NCBI GenBank assembly: GCA_002224055.1
Contig: AZLU01000005.1
Span: 186,001 to 250,000, forward strand
Direction of reading: 5' to 3'
Origin: Pezizomycotina sp. ARF18
Lineage: Eukaryota > Ascomycota
Length of the DNA: 64,000 nt
A program made the position numbers and the translations under genes. Under the pieces are notes generated by a model that searched no databases, was not told where the DNA came from, and saw nothing but the letters and a program-made list of their open reading frames with translations. Positions 1-12,127 of the stretch are shown in pieces. Position 1 is the stretch's first letter; each line of letters opens with the position of its first letter.

Positions 1-33
1 AGGAGGACGGAGGGGCACGGAGGGGTCGAAAGT

Positions 34-543
34 TTATATCTGTAAGATTGCGTGGAGAAACGGCGGGATCGGCCGGGTGGCGAAGTCGAATTCTTCGGTT
101 TGAAGACGACTTCGAGGAACATGATGGGCGTTTCGAAGCGAAGCGGGGGCGTACGATGAGTTCTGCACTAGAATGTACAGCAGGGCTGACATGTCCACGC
201 CGAGGAGAACCAGGCGGAGTAGTGGTAGAATGAGTCTGGGAGGGCGTCGACAGGAGACATTGTTTAGGTTTGATAGAAAGACTTGGATGTCCTCGCAGAT
301 CCAAGTTTTCTCGTAAAGGGGATAGAGTAATAGGTCAATTGCGCTCGTAAAGATTGGAAAATCGTCTCGTTTTAATGAAGAAACGGAATCTGTTCGTAAA
401 AGGCTTTGGTTATTGGTTGAAGGAGTGACTAGAGTGAGTAAACGTAACCAAGCCACGAACAACAAGGAGACACGACGAACTAACGACGAACGAGACATGC
501 ATTGATGGTGGTGAAGAAAGTAGAAAGAAAAAAAAAGGATCAA
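34..543 (-). CDS. Hypothetical protein, possible signal-anchor at N-terminus
   Basis: An open frame of about 169 codons. An internal methionine at about residue 15 is followed by two arginine-flanked hydrophobic patches (LLFVAWLRLLTLV near residues 27-39, LILPLLRLVLLGV near 103-115), so a membrane or secreted protein is conceivable. I recognise no family and see no splice sites or homologous repeat elsewhere in the window. It lies at the window edge beside a long A+T-rich spacer, and could be a chance frame. Function unknown; low confidence. Confidence 0.2.
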   Translation of the reverse strand: MILFFSFYFLHHHQCMSRSSLVRRVSLLFVAWLRLLTLVTPSTNNQSLLRTDSVSSLKRDDFPIFTSAIDLLLYPLYEKTWICEDIQVFLSNLNNVSCRRPPRLILPLLRLVLLGVDMSALLYILVQNSSYAPASLRNAHHVPRSRLQTEEFDFATRPIPPFLHAILQI

Positions 544-3130
544 TGAGAACCCCTAAGAAAAGGAAGAGAAAATTATCTCCCCGTTCCTAAAAGCCTATCT
601 TCTTCCCTCGATGCCTTGATCGTGAAGATAAAGGCAAGAAAAGTAGGAAAGGGGGGGAAATTTCCTTTCTCCTTTTGGTGTATATGAGTAGATAGAAAGG
701 GTGGGAACACAAGGAATAGGAGAAAGTCGTACCGAATACAAAACCCGTTAAATTAAAACAAAAAAGATCTCACCTCTTATCGGGATGCACCTTCTCTATA
801 TAATACCACTTTTTAATATATTGAGAGGTCTCGCTAAGGAGAGAAATGGGAAGCTGAGCGGAGTGGTAATTTTAACGCTAAAAAAGTAACATAAATTTTG
901 GGCCGTCTGGCAGTGTAGTTTCACTGAAAAAAGACGCAAGAATACGGGAGGGTTTTGGTGCGACCAACCAACTGATCATACCATGTCTGTGAGGAGTCGT
1001 CGAGGAAGAGGGTCCTTCTGCAATCAAACGGGTCTAGGTCAAATTCGAGCCAAAGAGATTTACTACTGTCAGCGTAGTCTCTTCTTAGTGGCGTCCTGAT
1101 AAGAAAGAAGCCAAAAGGAAGATCCCGTTTATAGTTCGATACCGTATATATAATATGGCTCGTAAGTAACATCTTAAAAGGGGGAAGAAGCGGCCCGTGG
1201 GCCCTATAATACGCAAATTGTTGTATTGGCTTGAGACATATTATCAGAATGCTTTCGCTAATTGGGTAAACTGGGCCGCTCTGTGAAAAAGCTATAAATT
1301 ATACCTCACGGCCAACAATTATCTCGACCCCTCAGGGGGAAACGAGCCATTCTTTGAGCGAGCCGTGTAGTATTATAATGGAAGGGCTATAGTATTGTAT
1401 CTTTTTCTGCGTTTACTGATAAGATAAGCAAGAGAATTCTGCTTCGGACCTAGAGCTTCATCATGATTCGTTAACATACCGAAGAGGCACTTTGCATAGA
1501 CGAACATGCAGCAAGAGAGGAGCTAGAGAGTTTCTTCTTTGCGATTTGCAGCAATAGCGTCTGCAACCTCGCCTTTCACAATCACACTGCATAATGACGC
1601 AGATATTCGTTTTTGGTTTATCGTCCGGTCGGAACCCTCCAAATCTCCAGAATGGTATCAATAAGATCGCCAAGATGTTCTCCGGGATCTTCTAGCGCAT
1701 TTAAGGCTGCAAAGTTCTTTTCATTTCCAGTCTGCCCATGCCGAGCGCGAAAAGCAGGCATGAACCGGTGAATTTCGAGACCTTTTTATGAACTCGGTGC
1801 CGATCCAAATTCGAAGAATACCGGGGAACGAACGTGTAGAATTGTTGGCTGAATACTGCCTCGCGGATTCTTATAGGGTCAAGGCGGATTGACCGCTTGG
1901 CTAACTTCAACGAAGACCTTGGAAAATGCTTGGATGTTTTAAATCAATCTTATTGTTCAGACGATCGTTCTTTACGAAAACAATGTTATTAACAACCCTG
2001 GAAAGCTAGTGCAGAACAATAGATATAAAACTGTCAATTTAGGACACCAATTGGTTAGCTTCCGGGCCACTTAACCGCACAAAACTTATCCGGGTATCGG
2101 TATTCTCGCAATCTTTCCGATTACACAGGTCTCCTGAATATACGAAATATATCAATACAAGGCTTTGCAGGCGCTTGGTTTTTCTAACTATAATCGCAAA
2201 GGAGCTGTACATCATGATGTACAGTATCCATGGCTACACATGCAGAGCAAAGAATTACGAGCTACGAGAATGGATTTATCAGGGGTAGAACCCCTTGAAG
2301 AAGATATTTAGATATTTTAGAACGGTATAAATGGACTCTTTTAGCACGGGGCCTTATACTATCATTCATGCTTGAGAATGCTGTTATGTTAGACTTGGAG
2401 ATTTGATAAAGAATGCGTTCGAATTATTCATTTCGGTTCCATAAACAATGAATTGACTCTCCGTTACTGGCTAATTATAATCGCTCGACCTACAAGCTGC
2501 GCGGTATGTTATATAGAAGGCTTCTATTATAGTTACTGAATAAGAGCTTGTGAGAGTAATAGTTGAGCTAAATTATAGCTATATTCCCGCCGTATACCTT
2601 AGACTTAGGACTTCGCCTCCTCAGCCGAAATTATAATTGATATTCCTGAAATAATTCCGGTCCATTCTTCATTGTACTTTTATCTAATTACGGTTATTTG
2701 ATACTTAATCCTTAAGAGCTGTGTACTTTGAGATCTACATAAGTATTGATCAATGGCAGGCAACTTAAAGCTGGCTTTATTAGAGGTATCGGTCGCTATG
2801 AACTTATATTCCTCAAGCGCGGTGAAGCAAATTTTGGTCGTTGTAACATTAAAGATCGTAACTATGAACAATCATACTATAGATTGGATAAGACCATTCG
2901 GCCATGATTTACAATAAAGGATTCTCGAGAAGAGAGGGAGCTGCGGATGGAATGGTATTTTGATGATTATGAAGGGGTATACTTTTACAAATAAAGAGAA
3001 AATTTTATAGGCAAGGGCATCTTCAGGGTTCCGTCGACACTACTATCAACAAAGGGTATTAAAATTGAAGAAACAAAAATACCATTAGACACCGATTTAC
3101 TCCTTAGGTCATGATGTCATTTTCCGACTT
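544..3130. other. Gene-poor A+T-rich spacer
   Basis: Only short reading frames (under 85 codons) without recognisable motifs are present, on the minus strand around 0.9-1.2, 1.5-1.9 and 2.7-2.9 kb. No repeat, RNA gene or transposon protein was recognised. Confidence 0.5.
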
Positions 3131-3480
3131 CCTCCTTACTTTTCCCAATGAAAAACATATTTATAGCCGCGAAGGTTATCAACAGCATCTCTCCTTATAC
3201 ACCTATTAGTGCTGCGTAACGCTAATCTCAATCTCTGTCGCCTTGTACACCCGCCTTCCCGGCCTCTGCCCCAGCTCCCATCATGGGACCACCTCTGCCC
3301 CAGCTGCCCTGGTTCGTGGATAACACCCCAGTCCACCACTCCCTATCGTCCGTAGGAACACCGTGAGTTCTGCCTCCTGGCCCGCTCCTCGTGCTCACAG
3401 TACTTCTGTAACTGCTATTCTCGTTGACGCTGCTGAGTTGCAAACTCCAGCTGCCCCTCCGCTTGCCACCCTTCGAGAAG

Positions 3481-4708
3481 TTAATCCCCTCGCAGATGGT
3501 GGTAAGGATGTATCGTTCCGTCTTCTCCAACGCAACCGAAGGAAGTGTTTCCGGGTTTGCCCTTGTTGTTTTTGTACCCGTGGCGACCGGAGTGGTTCTG
3601 CGTTACCATTACGGCGGAGTGGTATACTTTATCGATGAGGTATTTCAGGGACGGTATCGAGGCGATGATGACGCCGATGTCCGTTTCGACGGATGTGTAA
3701 AGCCAGAGGTTGTAACCGTACCCTATTTACAAAGGTTAGTTAATATGTCCTTGATTTTCTTGGTAAAGGAAGAGGTCCATGAGTAAAACTTACAACTAAG
3801 ATCGTCAACACCTTCCTGGTTGGCCTTGCTGACTTCATAGATAGAGACGAGCCTGAGCGCGGTCGCAACGCACACAAGCGTACCAAGCATGAAAACAGCC
3901 ATAAGCCCGGCCTTTTGCCTTCCCGGCAGTCTCAATTTTCGGAATGTATTTATCGGTAGTATGAGAACCACAATATCGGCTAAGAGGTTGGTAGCAGCGT
4001 GCACGACGTATAATATCACCTGCAGCCAGAATATACACTTCGCATTCCGCTCGCTGTTCTGGAATAGGTCGAAGCTCCAGTACGCCGTCAGCGGCCTGCA
4101 CTGGACGAAAATGAGCACCATGAAGCCGACGAGCCACACCATGAGGAACCCTTCCGTTATCCGGATGCCCCAACCGAAGACGCGAGTCGTACATATCCGC
4201 CGGTAGAAAGAGAGAATAGAGAGTTTTGTTAAGGCGACGGAGACGGTATAGGATATTTGTACGCCGAAGATGATCTTCCGGGTTGCGACCCACTGCCCTG
4301 GTGATAAGGCATCCTGATGGTGACCCCAACCGTTATATTCTGAAAGTATGTGCAGTATATTTACTGCTAATGCTCCCAACTATTCCAACAGAAAAGGAAA
4401 CATTAGTAATACGAACGACTAATTATCTTGATATAGCTCTTATCTCTGAACCAAGTAAACTTTTAACGAGCCTTTAAATAGTCTCGTATGTAACGTTCCT
4501 CGGCTGATAATGATAAACAAGGGCCAGGGTATTCTCCTTACAAATGCTGGTATTATTAACCAATCGTCTACACCGCTGTGCGCAGGACAAAGACTCTGGC
4601 ATATAATCTGACGGTGACTATTATCGTCATGACGCCCATCAGCCCTCCAACAGCCGGTGTTAAGTAATGTCCCATGACTTCATTACGGTCGTGCTGAACG
4701 GCCGCCAT
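3481..4708 (-). CDS. Fungal rhodopsin-domain (Pth11-like) integral membrane protein
   Basis: Belongs to the Pezizomycotina-specific family of seven-helix proteins (fungal rhodopsin domain, Pth11-like) thought to act as plasma-membrane receptors. Three exons are visible: 4708-4542, 4379-3794 and 3722-3481, with introns GTAAGG...ATAG (162 bp) and GTAAGT...AATAG (71 bp). Family hallmarks in order: an N-terminal helix ending in VRLYARV, then GVDDWLIIPA, the TKLSILSFYRRI helix, QCRPL, a Cys/Trp-containing helix and NLWLYTSVETDIGVIIAS before IPSLKYL. No CFEM domain precedes it. The start ATG gives the first helix. One frame change lies near 4573 between the first helix and the DDW motif; adding one G to a GG pair keeps the motif continuous, so I read it as a base-calling error. 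The short C-terminal tail after 3620 may extend further in another frame (to about 3228). Confidence 0.85.
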
Positions 4709-5225
4709 GGTTGTCGTTTTATTTTTCGAAGGTTTGGTCGTAGAAGCCCTTCACTCCTGTTCTATTACTAATATCTCCCTTTGATCTCCACGATTGTCGA
4801 ACCCTAATCGATATCCTGATCGTCTGGTTTCTTTTCGTTTTCGAGAAATGATTCTTTTTGTCGTTCTTTTCCCTCTTTCTATATCGACATCAATGTCGTA
4901 AAAAAGGCTTCGAGGCTGAGGTTGTCGTGTATCGTGTCCAAGTTCTTTTTGCGAATAAAACGTTCGTGATGATCCAACTTTGATGGATGCTGTCAACGAT
5001 ATCAAGGTACAACAACCCAAGTTTGTATGCAACTTTTTTCCTTAGGAAAAATATTGTCCTTTTCTTCTGGAAGAAAAGGAACAGAATCGGGAGGTAAGAG
5101 TGTATAAAAAGGGAGCTGGTAAGATTATAACAGCTTTTGCCGGTGCTCGTGGCGTATAATGCACTATTAATTAGCTGACAAAATATTCCATTCACATCGC
5201 TTCCAGGCAGATCCAAGGAGACCTG

Positions 5226-5249
5226 AAAAAAAAAAAAAAAAAAAAAAAA
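5226..5249. repeat. Poly(A) tract, about 24 bp
   Basis: An uninterrupted A run followed by a purine-rich stretch to about 5280. Simple low-complexity DNA; could be a poly(A) remnant of a retrotransposed sequence, but no body or target-site duplication was identified. Confidence 0.9.
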
Positions 5250-6045
5250 GGAAGAAAAGGAAAAAAAGAAAAGAGGGGCGAGGGCCTGGAGGGATTGACC
5301 CTTGAAAAAGGATCAGGCTAAGGAAAGAACGAGAGCAGCTTCCCTTGGGTACATACCCGCTGGTTCAGTCTCTTTCAAAAGCCTAGAGGGCCTTGAGAGA
5401 TTTCATGCGTTAACAAGCTACTTTCCTTACGCTAAATGTGACGTGTGCATTCGATTCCCTCAAGGAGGGGCTTTTAACCTGCATTGCTTTTTTCATAGAG
5501 TACCAAGGAGCAGCGTACGACGTCTCTAGCCCTCATTTTTAGTGAAAAAAGAGGAGAAGAATACCTATGGAATATTCCATCGAGGAGTATAGAAAAGAAA
5601 AGAAAAAGGAAATATCGTCGCTTCTAAAAGTAACATCTTTCGCTGCTGGCAAAATAAAAAAAACTCTGGGATAGTAGGTATAGGAAGGGATAATCTAAAA
5701 CACCACCACGTTTTGAAATTCTGTACAGACCCAGCGGCGGCGGGAGGGATGGAACCCTCCAAGAAGCTGCAAAAATATTTTGGTGGGTCCACGCGAGGAT
5801 CGAGTGCAGGCTGCATTCCTGGATCTGCTCGACTTTCCGCTCCTGGTTCAATTTCGTAGATTGTATCACATTTGCGCCGTGCCAAATATCGCCACTGCCG
5901 GCATCTTTTTTCCGTTGCCGGAACATCAGCCGGTTCTACTTTTATATCATTCTATGTTGTTTAGGTGAACAAAGTATCTGAGTTAGTTTTTGCGTTCTTG
6001 TGGTCCTCGCGGATAGATGTTGATCTGAGCATGTTTCTTTGAGAC

Positions 6046-6354
6046 TCAGGTCTGAAGGGGTTCAGAGCGTTCGCGGGGAACGGCCCATGTTTCTGAATCG
6101 TTTCTTGTGTTTCTCAACGGTAGCGACTTGCTAACGAAGCTCGTATACCAAATTCCGCATTGTTCTTCTTCGCATTCGAATACGGGAAGGCCCAGATGCC
6201 AAATTTCGATCGCGATATTTTTTAAAATTACCAGACGGTCTTTTGTCTTTTTTTTTAAACGAGTGTAACTACGACTTCGAGCTATTGTGCTTGCAGTGAG
6301 TGGTGCGGCTAATCTGAGGCAAGGTGGCTCCAGTTTCCTTCCAATTTCTTCCAA
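6046..6354 (-). CDS. Hypothetical protein fragment
   Basis: An open frame of 102 codons with an EEIGRKLEPPCLRLAAPL start and a basic middle (RLKKKTKDR). It has balanced amino-acid content and no low-complexity, which is why it is listed, but I recognise no family, splice sites or neighbour relationship. It may be an exon of an unrecognised gene or a chance frame. Confidence 0.18.
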   Translation of the reverse strand: MEEIGRKLEPPCLRLAAPLTASTIARSRSYTRLKKKTKDRLVILKNIAIEIWHLGLPVFECEEEQCGIWYTSFVSKSLPLRNTRNDSETWAVPRERSEPLQT

Positions 6355-7711
6355 CCTTCTAGCCGATCAGACAACAATTTTAGATGAGCCCTAGTGATAA
6401 GAAATACATGTGTATGTACACGTACTCCAACCCGATTCCAAGGTCTTCCAACTGCTTGGAATAATCTCTTATGTACCTCAAATATGCGAGATCGAAGATC
6501 CTGAAGAGAATCGTTAATGTCAACGGAGCTTCATTTTTCCGTATCATTTATAAGTTTATATTTAGTAAGCGTTTAATTTTGCGATTACATCTCCTTCCGT
6601 GTGTTTATAGACGAAAATTACCAATGCTAAAAGTTTTATCGTGATGGGTGGGAGAAGTTTACGGATAATATGTAATCCAGATCTGAGTCAGGAAGTATTA
6701 GATGGCGAGTACGAGAGCATTTGCTGGCTTGCGTGTCCCTTGGGGCAGGCACAAATATAGTTTTGCTACACTGCTTCAGAATATCAGACCCGAAGGACTT
6801 CATGAGAAGAACCTCCGGAGTTGTTCCTAGATCAGGCTTAGACTACAACGAAGAACGAGATGCTGCTTGTAGCTGGATTTTCACGACATAGGCTTTAACT
6901 ACTGGCAATTATGTTTTCAAAATACTTCATTCACATGCACTTACTCCGTATTGCTAGACGTAGAAGTCGCGAGAAAACGGAGCAGAGTGGATGCTCGCAA
7001 GCTAGCTCCACTGCTTTTGCGTGTTGAAACTTTTCCGGATATATATTTGTTTAAAGTATAAAGGTTTTTGCGGACGGCGGCAAACATATTTTCGGATCAA
7101 GAAACGAAAACCGAGAAAGCGAAATTCCAGCCGTGGTCCGTGGACACACACTGTCTTGTGAGAAACCCCCACGGGTATCCACCAACGTAATGAAAATATA
7201 ATTACGTTTACACTTTCGCTCTGCGACTGATACGAGATGGCGTTTCGTTATCGTTATCAAGAAGCATTTTATTTTTTGTTCTGGAAGTTCTTATAATTAA
7301 TGACAATTGGCAATCGCATCCTAATTTGTTCCCGTTCGAATCCACACCACGAACCCACTAACAGGCCATCGCTTTCCTTTCGGAAGTCCGGAATATTGTA
7401 TCAATTTTTCGCGTGTCGAGGAGGACCCTAGGCATCGGGCACGGCCGTGTTTTCCACAAATGGCAAAATTCTTATTATTTTATTTTATTTTTATTCTATC
7501 CTCTGGTTATTTTCTGAGATGTGAGACATGGCTGGCAAATACTTCCCGGTTTCCACGAATACCGTCCTGGATTGGGGATTATACCCTTGGGGTCTCATCG
7601 TAAGTCAACAGGTTTCGTGCTAGTTGACAGGAAGTCTTCAATTAACAAAGCAGTAAACGTTATCCCTTATTGAAGACGTGTTCTATCGTAGCTACTCAAA
7701 TATTTCTATTT

Positions 7712-8708
7712 TCAGAGAATATGTACCGTCAGATGCCCAGAGACCAATATATTCTCTAGCCAGCTGATTTGACGATACAGCTGGTCGTGTGTAACATGTT
7801 TTATGCGCGAGACGCGCAAACTCAGGATATGTCGACCGTAGATACCTTGAAGCTGGATTACGAAAAAGAATCCGGCTGGTAAACCTTGAAGGTATTCAAA
7901 GCACCCGCTGTGCACCAACAAGACGTCGCTCTGAAGACATACATCTTCTTGTCCTCGAAAGTACGTTTCTGAAAATCTCCCACTACCCATGAACCCTCCT
8001 TCCGGAAGTAATTGTACTTATCCGACCCTTTCATCGATTTTTTACTACCCACCCAAGCTTCGCCTGGTGAAACTCGAAACTGTTCGAAGAGGTTTTGAAC
8101 TAGGAATAACCCAGCTTACGCTGAAAAAAATAAAAAAAATAAAAAACTCTCCGGTTCACGGGAGGCTTGTGATGGTACCACGCTTTTCTCTCGGCTGGTT
8201 TACGGAAAAAGCTCGTGGGTTCACAGAATTGTAGGCTGAAAAGAATGCTCAAACTACAAGTCTCTGATTACTGGCACATCTTTCCTCGAAGGGGAACTTC
8301 TACTCAAGCGACAAGCTTTTCCTGGGCGCTTAACACAGATTTGGTTTGGAATATATTGAATCATATCAAATCTTTGATTCCACTATTGAATGAAATTTGA
8401 TTATTTGATTATCTATTCTGTGGAGAAATCAAGGATCGAGATTGGGAGTTCGTGAGTTCCATATTTCAAAAAAAGGTCTGAAGCCCGGCCGAAGATATAT
8501 TTCTGGGAAGTACGACCCGAAGGCATCTGTCCATGAAGTACTTTTGGTGATTGAGGGTCTCCAGTAACCCCGCAAAAGATCTGAAATTCAAGGCCAACAC
8601 CATTCTGCTATGGAAGCTGTGTTTCCCGTGCAAAGCGAAGATATCTAGGCCTGGCTTTTTGAGAGATCTCGAGCAGTAGTTGCCGTAGTTGCCGAGATCA
8701 CTTAGCAA
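7712..8708 (-). CDS. Hypothetical protein, fragmented, unrecognised
   Basis: Three minus-strand open segments lie in succession (8708-8466, 8052-7858, 7990-7712). The first reads FRSFAGLLETLNHQKYFMDR, reminiscent of the leucine-rich C-terminal halves of the F-box genes seen elsewhere in the window; the second reads VGDFQKRTFEDKKMYVFRA. They may belong to one spliced or frame-split gene, but no F-box, start codon or intron boundary could be fixed. Listed only as a possible gene. Confidence 0.18.
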
Positions 8709-10319
8709 ATAGTGGAAGTTGACAATGCCAGCTTATCCTTGAGTAGTTTCCGACAGGAACCCTTTCTTCTTCTTCTGAACGGCTGCAGAGCCATCTTGAT
8801 AAATTTACTCGATTTATAAAGCTCTTGAGGGGATATTCATCGCTAACCTATCTTCTCCGCGGCGGAGATTCGATAATTCGACATTTGTCAAGGGCAAGGG
8901 TATGAGAGGAGCTGGTTCTCGACGCTGTACCCCCAGCCGCGGCATCTACCGTGACCGACTTGAGGCATGGACATGCACATCGGAGCCGGAGCCGCTCCCG
9001 ACCTTGCATGCTGCAGTATCGGCAAATTATTTCTTTTCTGAGAAAAGGCATGGGTGGTTATTCATGGGATGTTGCTGGCCTGGTAGGCAACTCAATATTT
9101 TCAGGAACAAGAGACAACCTCTCACAACACTATCAGTTGCTATGCCAAAGAAAAAAATATTCAATTCCATTTCCTGATGTCCAACTCGAGACCTCAATCG
9201 TGGCTGTATATGAGCTACTTGAAACACGGGAGATCGCTATAGGTGGTTTTATCCATACTTATATATATTTGTCTGATCCATAGAATACTGAATACATCTG
9301 AAGCTCGCTTGAAGATTCAGGTTTATTTTCAGCCAACACAATTAGTTCTCTCCGCTCTTGGAAGGAACTCCGTGCTCCGTGTCCGGCGAACGCCGCTGAC
9401 GTTTTCTAAAACGAATGAGATATTGAGAAAATCGCAGAATATATTTTAAAGAATCTCATGACAATATTCTGGTTCATAGGCTGTTTCTGGAGGATGTAGA
9501 CAGATCAGGCTCCTGGCTCTGATTGGACCTGTCGTCTGGAACAAAGCTGGTATGCCATATTGTTTCACGAGTAAGAGAAAATGTGACTTAATATGTAGAC
9601 CATATTGTACTACACGCACGTCTCTTTGCCAGAGTTGATGTAACGCGCAAAATAATGCGCCATGATGTCAAGTTCCTATTAAATGTCTTTCAAGATTATT
9701 CCGGGAGCTGCTCTATCGCGCTTAATACGAGAATCTCGGTAAGCTCTCAAAGAGAGTCACCTTCACCTTGTCCTTGTGATATTGTAACCTATGGAATGAT
9801 GTAGAATCCTAAAGACGTTCGGTAACGAGTGAAGATTGGCTGGTGCATAAGACCAAAAGGAGCTTCACGTGTTGAAGAGAAATTTCGGAATTTTAGAAAG
9901 AGGTGGAGAGTTACAGAGGAAAATAAGTACAAGAGAGAATCAGCTAGGTCCTGTATTGCATGTAGTAAGATTCTGTACTCTTTCATATGGCTTTTTCAGA
10001 TATAATATAGCATGCTACCAAGACCGGTGCGTATAAAATGAAACCTTATCATCAATATCAAGTTGTGATGTTTGTAAATATAGAACGCAAAAGCCATTGA
10101 ACGATGTCCATGAGGCGGGAGCGATATCCTGATGCCCAAGGTATACGTATCCATCTAATAGGATCAGGTTATTGAAAGAAGTCCAAGTGAATACCCCATG
10201 ACAATATGGACTATATAGTAGTACACTGTATCTATCCAATGGAAGACCATCAAATGGTAGATCGTCGAAGACAATTTTATTTGGCCAAGTAGAAAAATAA
10301 AATGCTCGAGTAAACGTTG

Positions 10320-10341
10320 AAAAAAAAAAAAAAAAAAAAAA
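10320..10341. repeat. Poly(A) tract, about 22 bp
   Basis: Uninterrupted A run; read on the minus strand it produces a spurious polyphenylalanine frame (10015-10449). Confidence 0.9.
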
Positions 10342-10732
10342 GAAGGCTGAGGGCCTTTTTTCGCCGGCACTATAAATATGAATATTTCGTTGAGCAAACA
10401 GTCGACGAACAAACTTGTGAAAAATTTTCAAACTACAACAACCCGTCAAACAGAATTAAAAAAAAAAAAACAATACGATAAATACTGCTTTTAAAAGTGC
10501 TTCTAAAAAGAGAAGAAATCCGATTGAAGAACGTTAACAAGCTTAAGTCAATCCAGTTCCATCAAGTAAGTATATTTAGCTCCTTGTTCAAGCTGAAGCT
10601 CGTGATCGTTGACGATGCCCAACTTGTTCGGCAACTTACCTTCGTGGTGTCGAGCTTCCCGGTGTCTACTAGAGTATCTACTAACGTAACTTCAATTCTG
10701 TTCAGTAGAGAGTAAAAACCCAAAAGTTCACG

Positions 10733-11112
10733 ATGAAGCTCTGCGGCCTTGTCAAAGCGTTCTTCACCGCTGTCATTGTTGCCGGCGGTATTGCGTTTGC
10801 AAAGCCGGTACTTCTCTCCTCTTCCACATTGACCTCCCTCCGTACCCTAAAACGCGAAGCTAACAAGTTTAATAATCTCGTCGTGAGCAGGTCCCGGGCG
10901 GTGCTACTGATCTTGTCAAGAGGCAAGACATCACTGGCTATCACATCAACTGCATTGGTCCGCAGAGGGGTGCTTGCACCGTCAATTGCTTCTGCGACTG
11001 GGATGGCAAAGTCGCCGGCTGCGCTCGCGACCGCAACGATTCATTGACCACCAACAAGTATCAGAACCTTGCCTGTGCGAATCCGAACTTTGGCGGTTGC
11101 TACTGTTATAAG
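10733..11112 (+). CDS. Small secreted cysteine-rich protein with propeptide (copy 1)
   Basis: The ATG at 10733 opens a clear signal peptide (MKLCGLVKAFFTAVIVAGG, then IAFA). A propeptide follows with LKREA and, at about residues 62-63, a Kex2-type KR immediately before the mature part, which begins QDITGYHINCIG. The mature domain has eight cysteines in the order NCIG, ACTVNCFCD, KVAGC, LAC, GCYCYK. The exon ends at 11112 in a good donor (AAG/GTAAGA). The signal peptide and the cysteine domain lie in different frames. The same cysteine domain recurs in the next two features (CxGP...C...CxC...GC), so this is the first of a tandem family. Secretion and kexin processing are inferred from the sequence; function is unknown (effector-like small secreted protein). 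Confidence 0.65.
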
Positions 11113-11238
11113 GTAAGAACATTCACCTTTTCCCTTTAAAGATTACTTGATTGGCTTGTTTTTCTTTTTATCTTACATCTATATGAATACTGCCTCCTCT
11201 TCCTCTTCTCTCGTCCTTCGATAAATCGAGCTATTAAC

Positions 11239-11720
11239 ATGTCCACTCTACAAAAAAATAAAGCGCGCCAGTCCGCCAATTTTCCCCCGAAGCCCAAGCC
11301 TGGTCCTGAAGATCCCGTTCTTGAGCTTATGTTCGCTGCTTGGGCTTTCGGAGACCATCACCGCCGTAACGTCGGTAGCCCCGCGCAGGCCAACTCCCCC
11401 ATCAACAAGCATGAGGGTTTCAAGATCAAGGACGAACCGTTCGATGTCAGCTTGATTCAAACTCCCGCAGAGATGCCCGTATTCACCGACGAACGCGCCG
11501 AGAAGCACGTCGTCAAGAGCAAGAGGCACACTGAAGCTTCCGGTTACACGATCCACTGCGTCGGTCCGGCGAAGGTCGGGTGCACCCAGAAATGTCATTG
11601 CGACAGCAAGGGAAAGGTCACTGGCTGTGCTAAGCCGGTTCCAGGCAGCAAGGATGACATTCCGCGATTGTCAACACTGGTTGTGCCTACAAGAATTGGG
11701 GAGGGTGTTCCTGCATTCGT
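11239..11720 (+). CDS. Dibasic-cleaved cysteine-rich protein (copy 2)
   Basis: An open frame from ATG 11239. A Pro/Lys-rich N-terminal part leads to PFDVSLIQTPAEMPVF, then EKHVVKSKR, whose KR is a likely kexin site. Directly after comes the cysteine domain: GYTIHCVGPAKVGC, KCHCDSKGKVTGC, and in a neighbouring frame TGCAYKNWGGCSCIR, stopping at a donor (CGT/GTAAGT) equivalent to that of copy 1. No signal peptide is visible at this start, so the true start or a 5' exon may lie in the 11113-11238 gap, or copies 1 and 2 may be parts of one spliced gene. Function unknown. Confidence 0.55.
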
Positions 11721-11748
11721 GTAAGTTCTCATACTGTTTTCGTTTGAT

Positions 11749-12127
11749 GTCAACTTGATTCAGGGTCTCTGCTGAGATGCTGATGTTTATTGATGGACCC
11801 CAGAAGAAGCACGCTGTCAAGACCAAGAGACAGTTCAGCGATGAACCCGAGAAGAAGCACGTCATCAAGGCCAAGAGGCAGTTCAGCGATGAACCAGAGA
11901 AGAAGCATGTCATCAAGGCCAAGAGGCACATCGACGCTCCGGTTACACGATCCACTGCATCGGCCCCGCCAAGGTTGAATGTACGGAGAAGTGCCACTGT
12001 GACAACAATGGAAAGATCGCTGGTTGTGCTCCGTGATTCCCATCAGCAAGGTTCAACCGATTGACTTTCCCAAGCTTGTCAACTCTGCCTGTGGTCTTAA
12101 GAATTGGGAGGCTGTTCCTGCATCCGT
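11749..12127 (+). CDS. Dibasic-repeat cysteine-rich protein (copy 3)
   Basis: Begins with the same FDV-LIQ segment as copy 2 and an AEMLMFIDGP equivalent. Instead of one dibasic site it carries three tandem 16-residue units (KKHVIKAKRQFSDEPE-like), each with a KR, then HID and the cysteine domain GYTIHCIGPAKVEC, KCHCDNNGKIAGC and finally NWG-GCSCIR before a donor at 12128. The parts lie in more than one frame. Homology with copy 2 is obvious at DNA level over roughly 300 bp, so the two are tandem duplicates. If expressed and processed by a Kex2-like protease, the repeat would release identical short peptides; that is inference. Confidence 0.55.
11803..11940 (+). repeat. 48-bp in-frame tandem repeat (16-residue unit, nearly 3 copies)
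   Basis: Units start at 11803, 11851 and 11899 with GAAGAAGCAC/T. The second and third are almost identical. Each encodes KKH-(A/V)(V/I)K-(T/A)KR followed by QFSDEPE, so every unit keeps a KR dibasic pair at the same place; the last unit breaks off into HID. Confidence 0.9.

Larger units (their letters stand above)
4709..10732. other. Long stretch without a confident gene
   Basis: About 6 kb with many short frames on both strands but no family I recognise. Two minus-strand stretches look slightly more gene-like and are listed separately (6046-6354 and 7712-8708). The plus-strand frame 5302-5529 follows an A-run and has no motif. Several homopolymer tracts are present. No RNA gene or transposon was recognised. 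Confidence 0.4.

Noticed and set aside
7325-7345. GTTCGAATCC, another tRNA B-box-like string
   Set aside because: Stem bases on either side do not pair and no cloverleaf can be drawn.
10015-10449. Minus-strand frame with a polyphenylalanine core
   Set aside because: Produced by a poly(A) tract; no conserved motif on either side.
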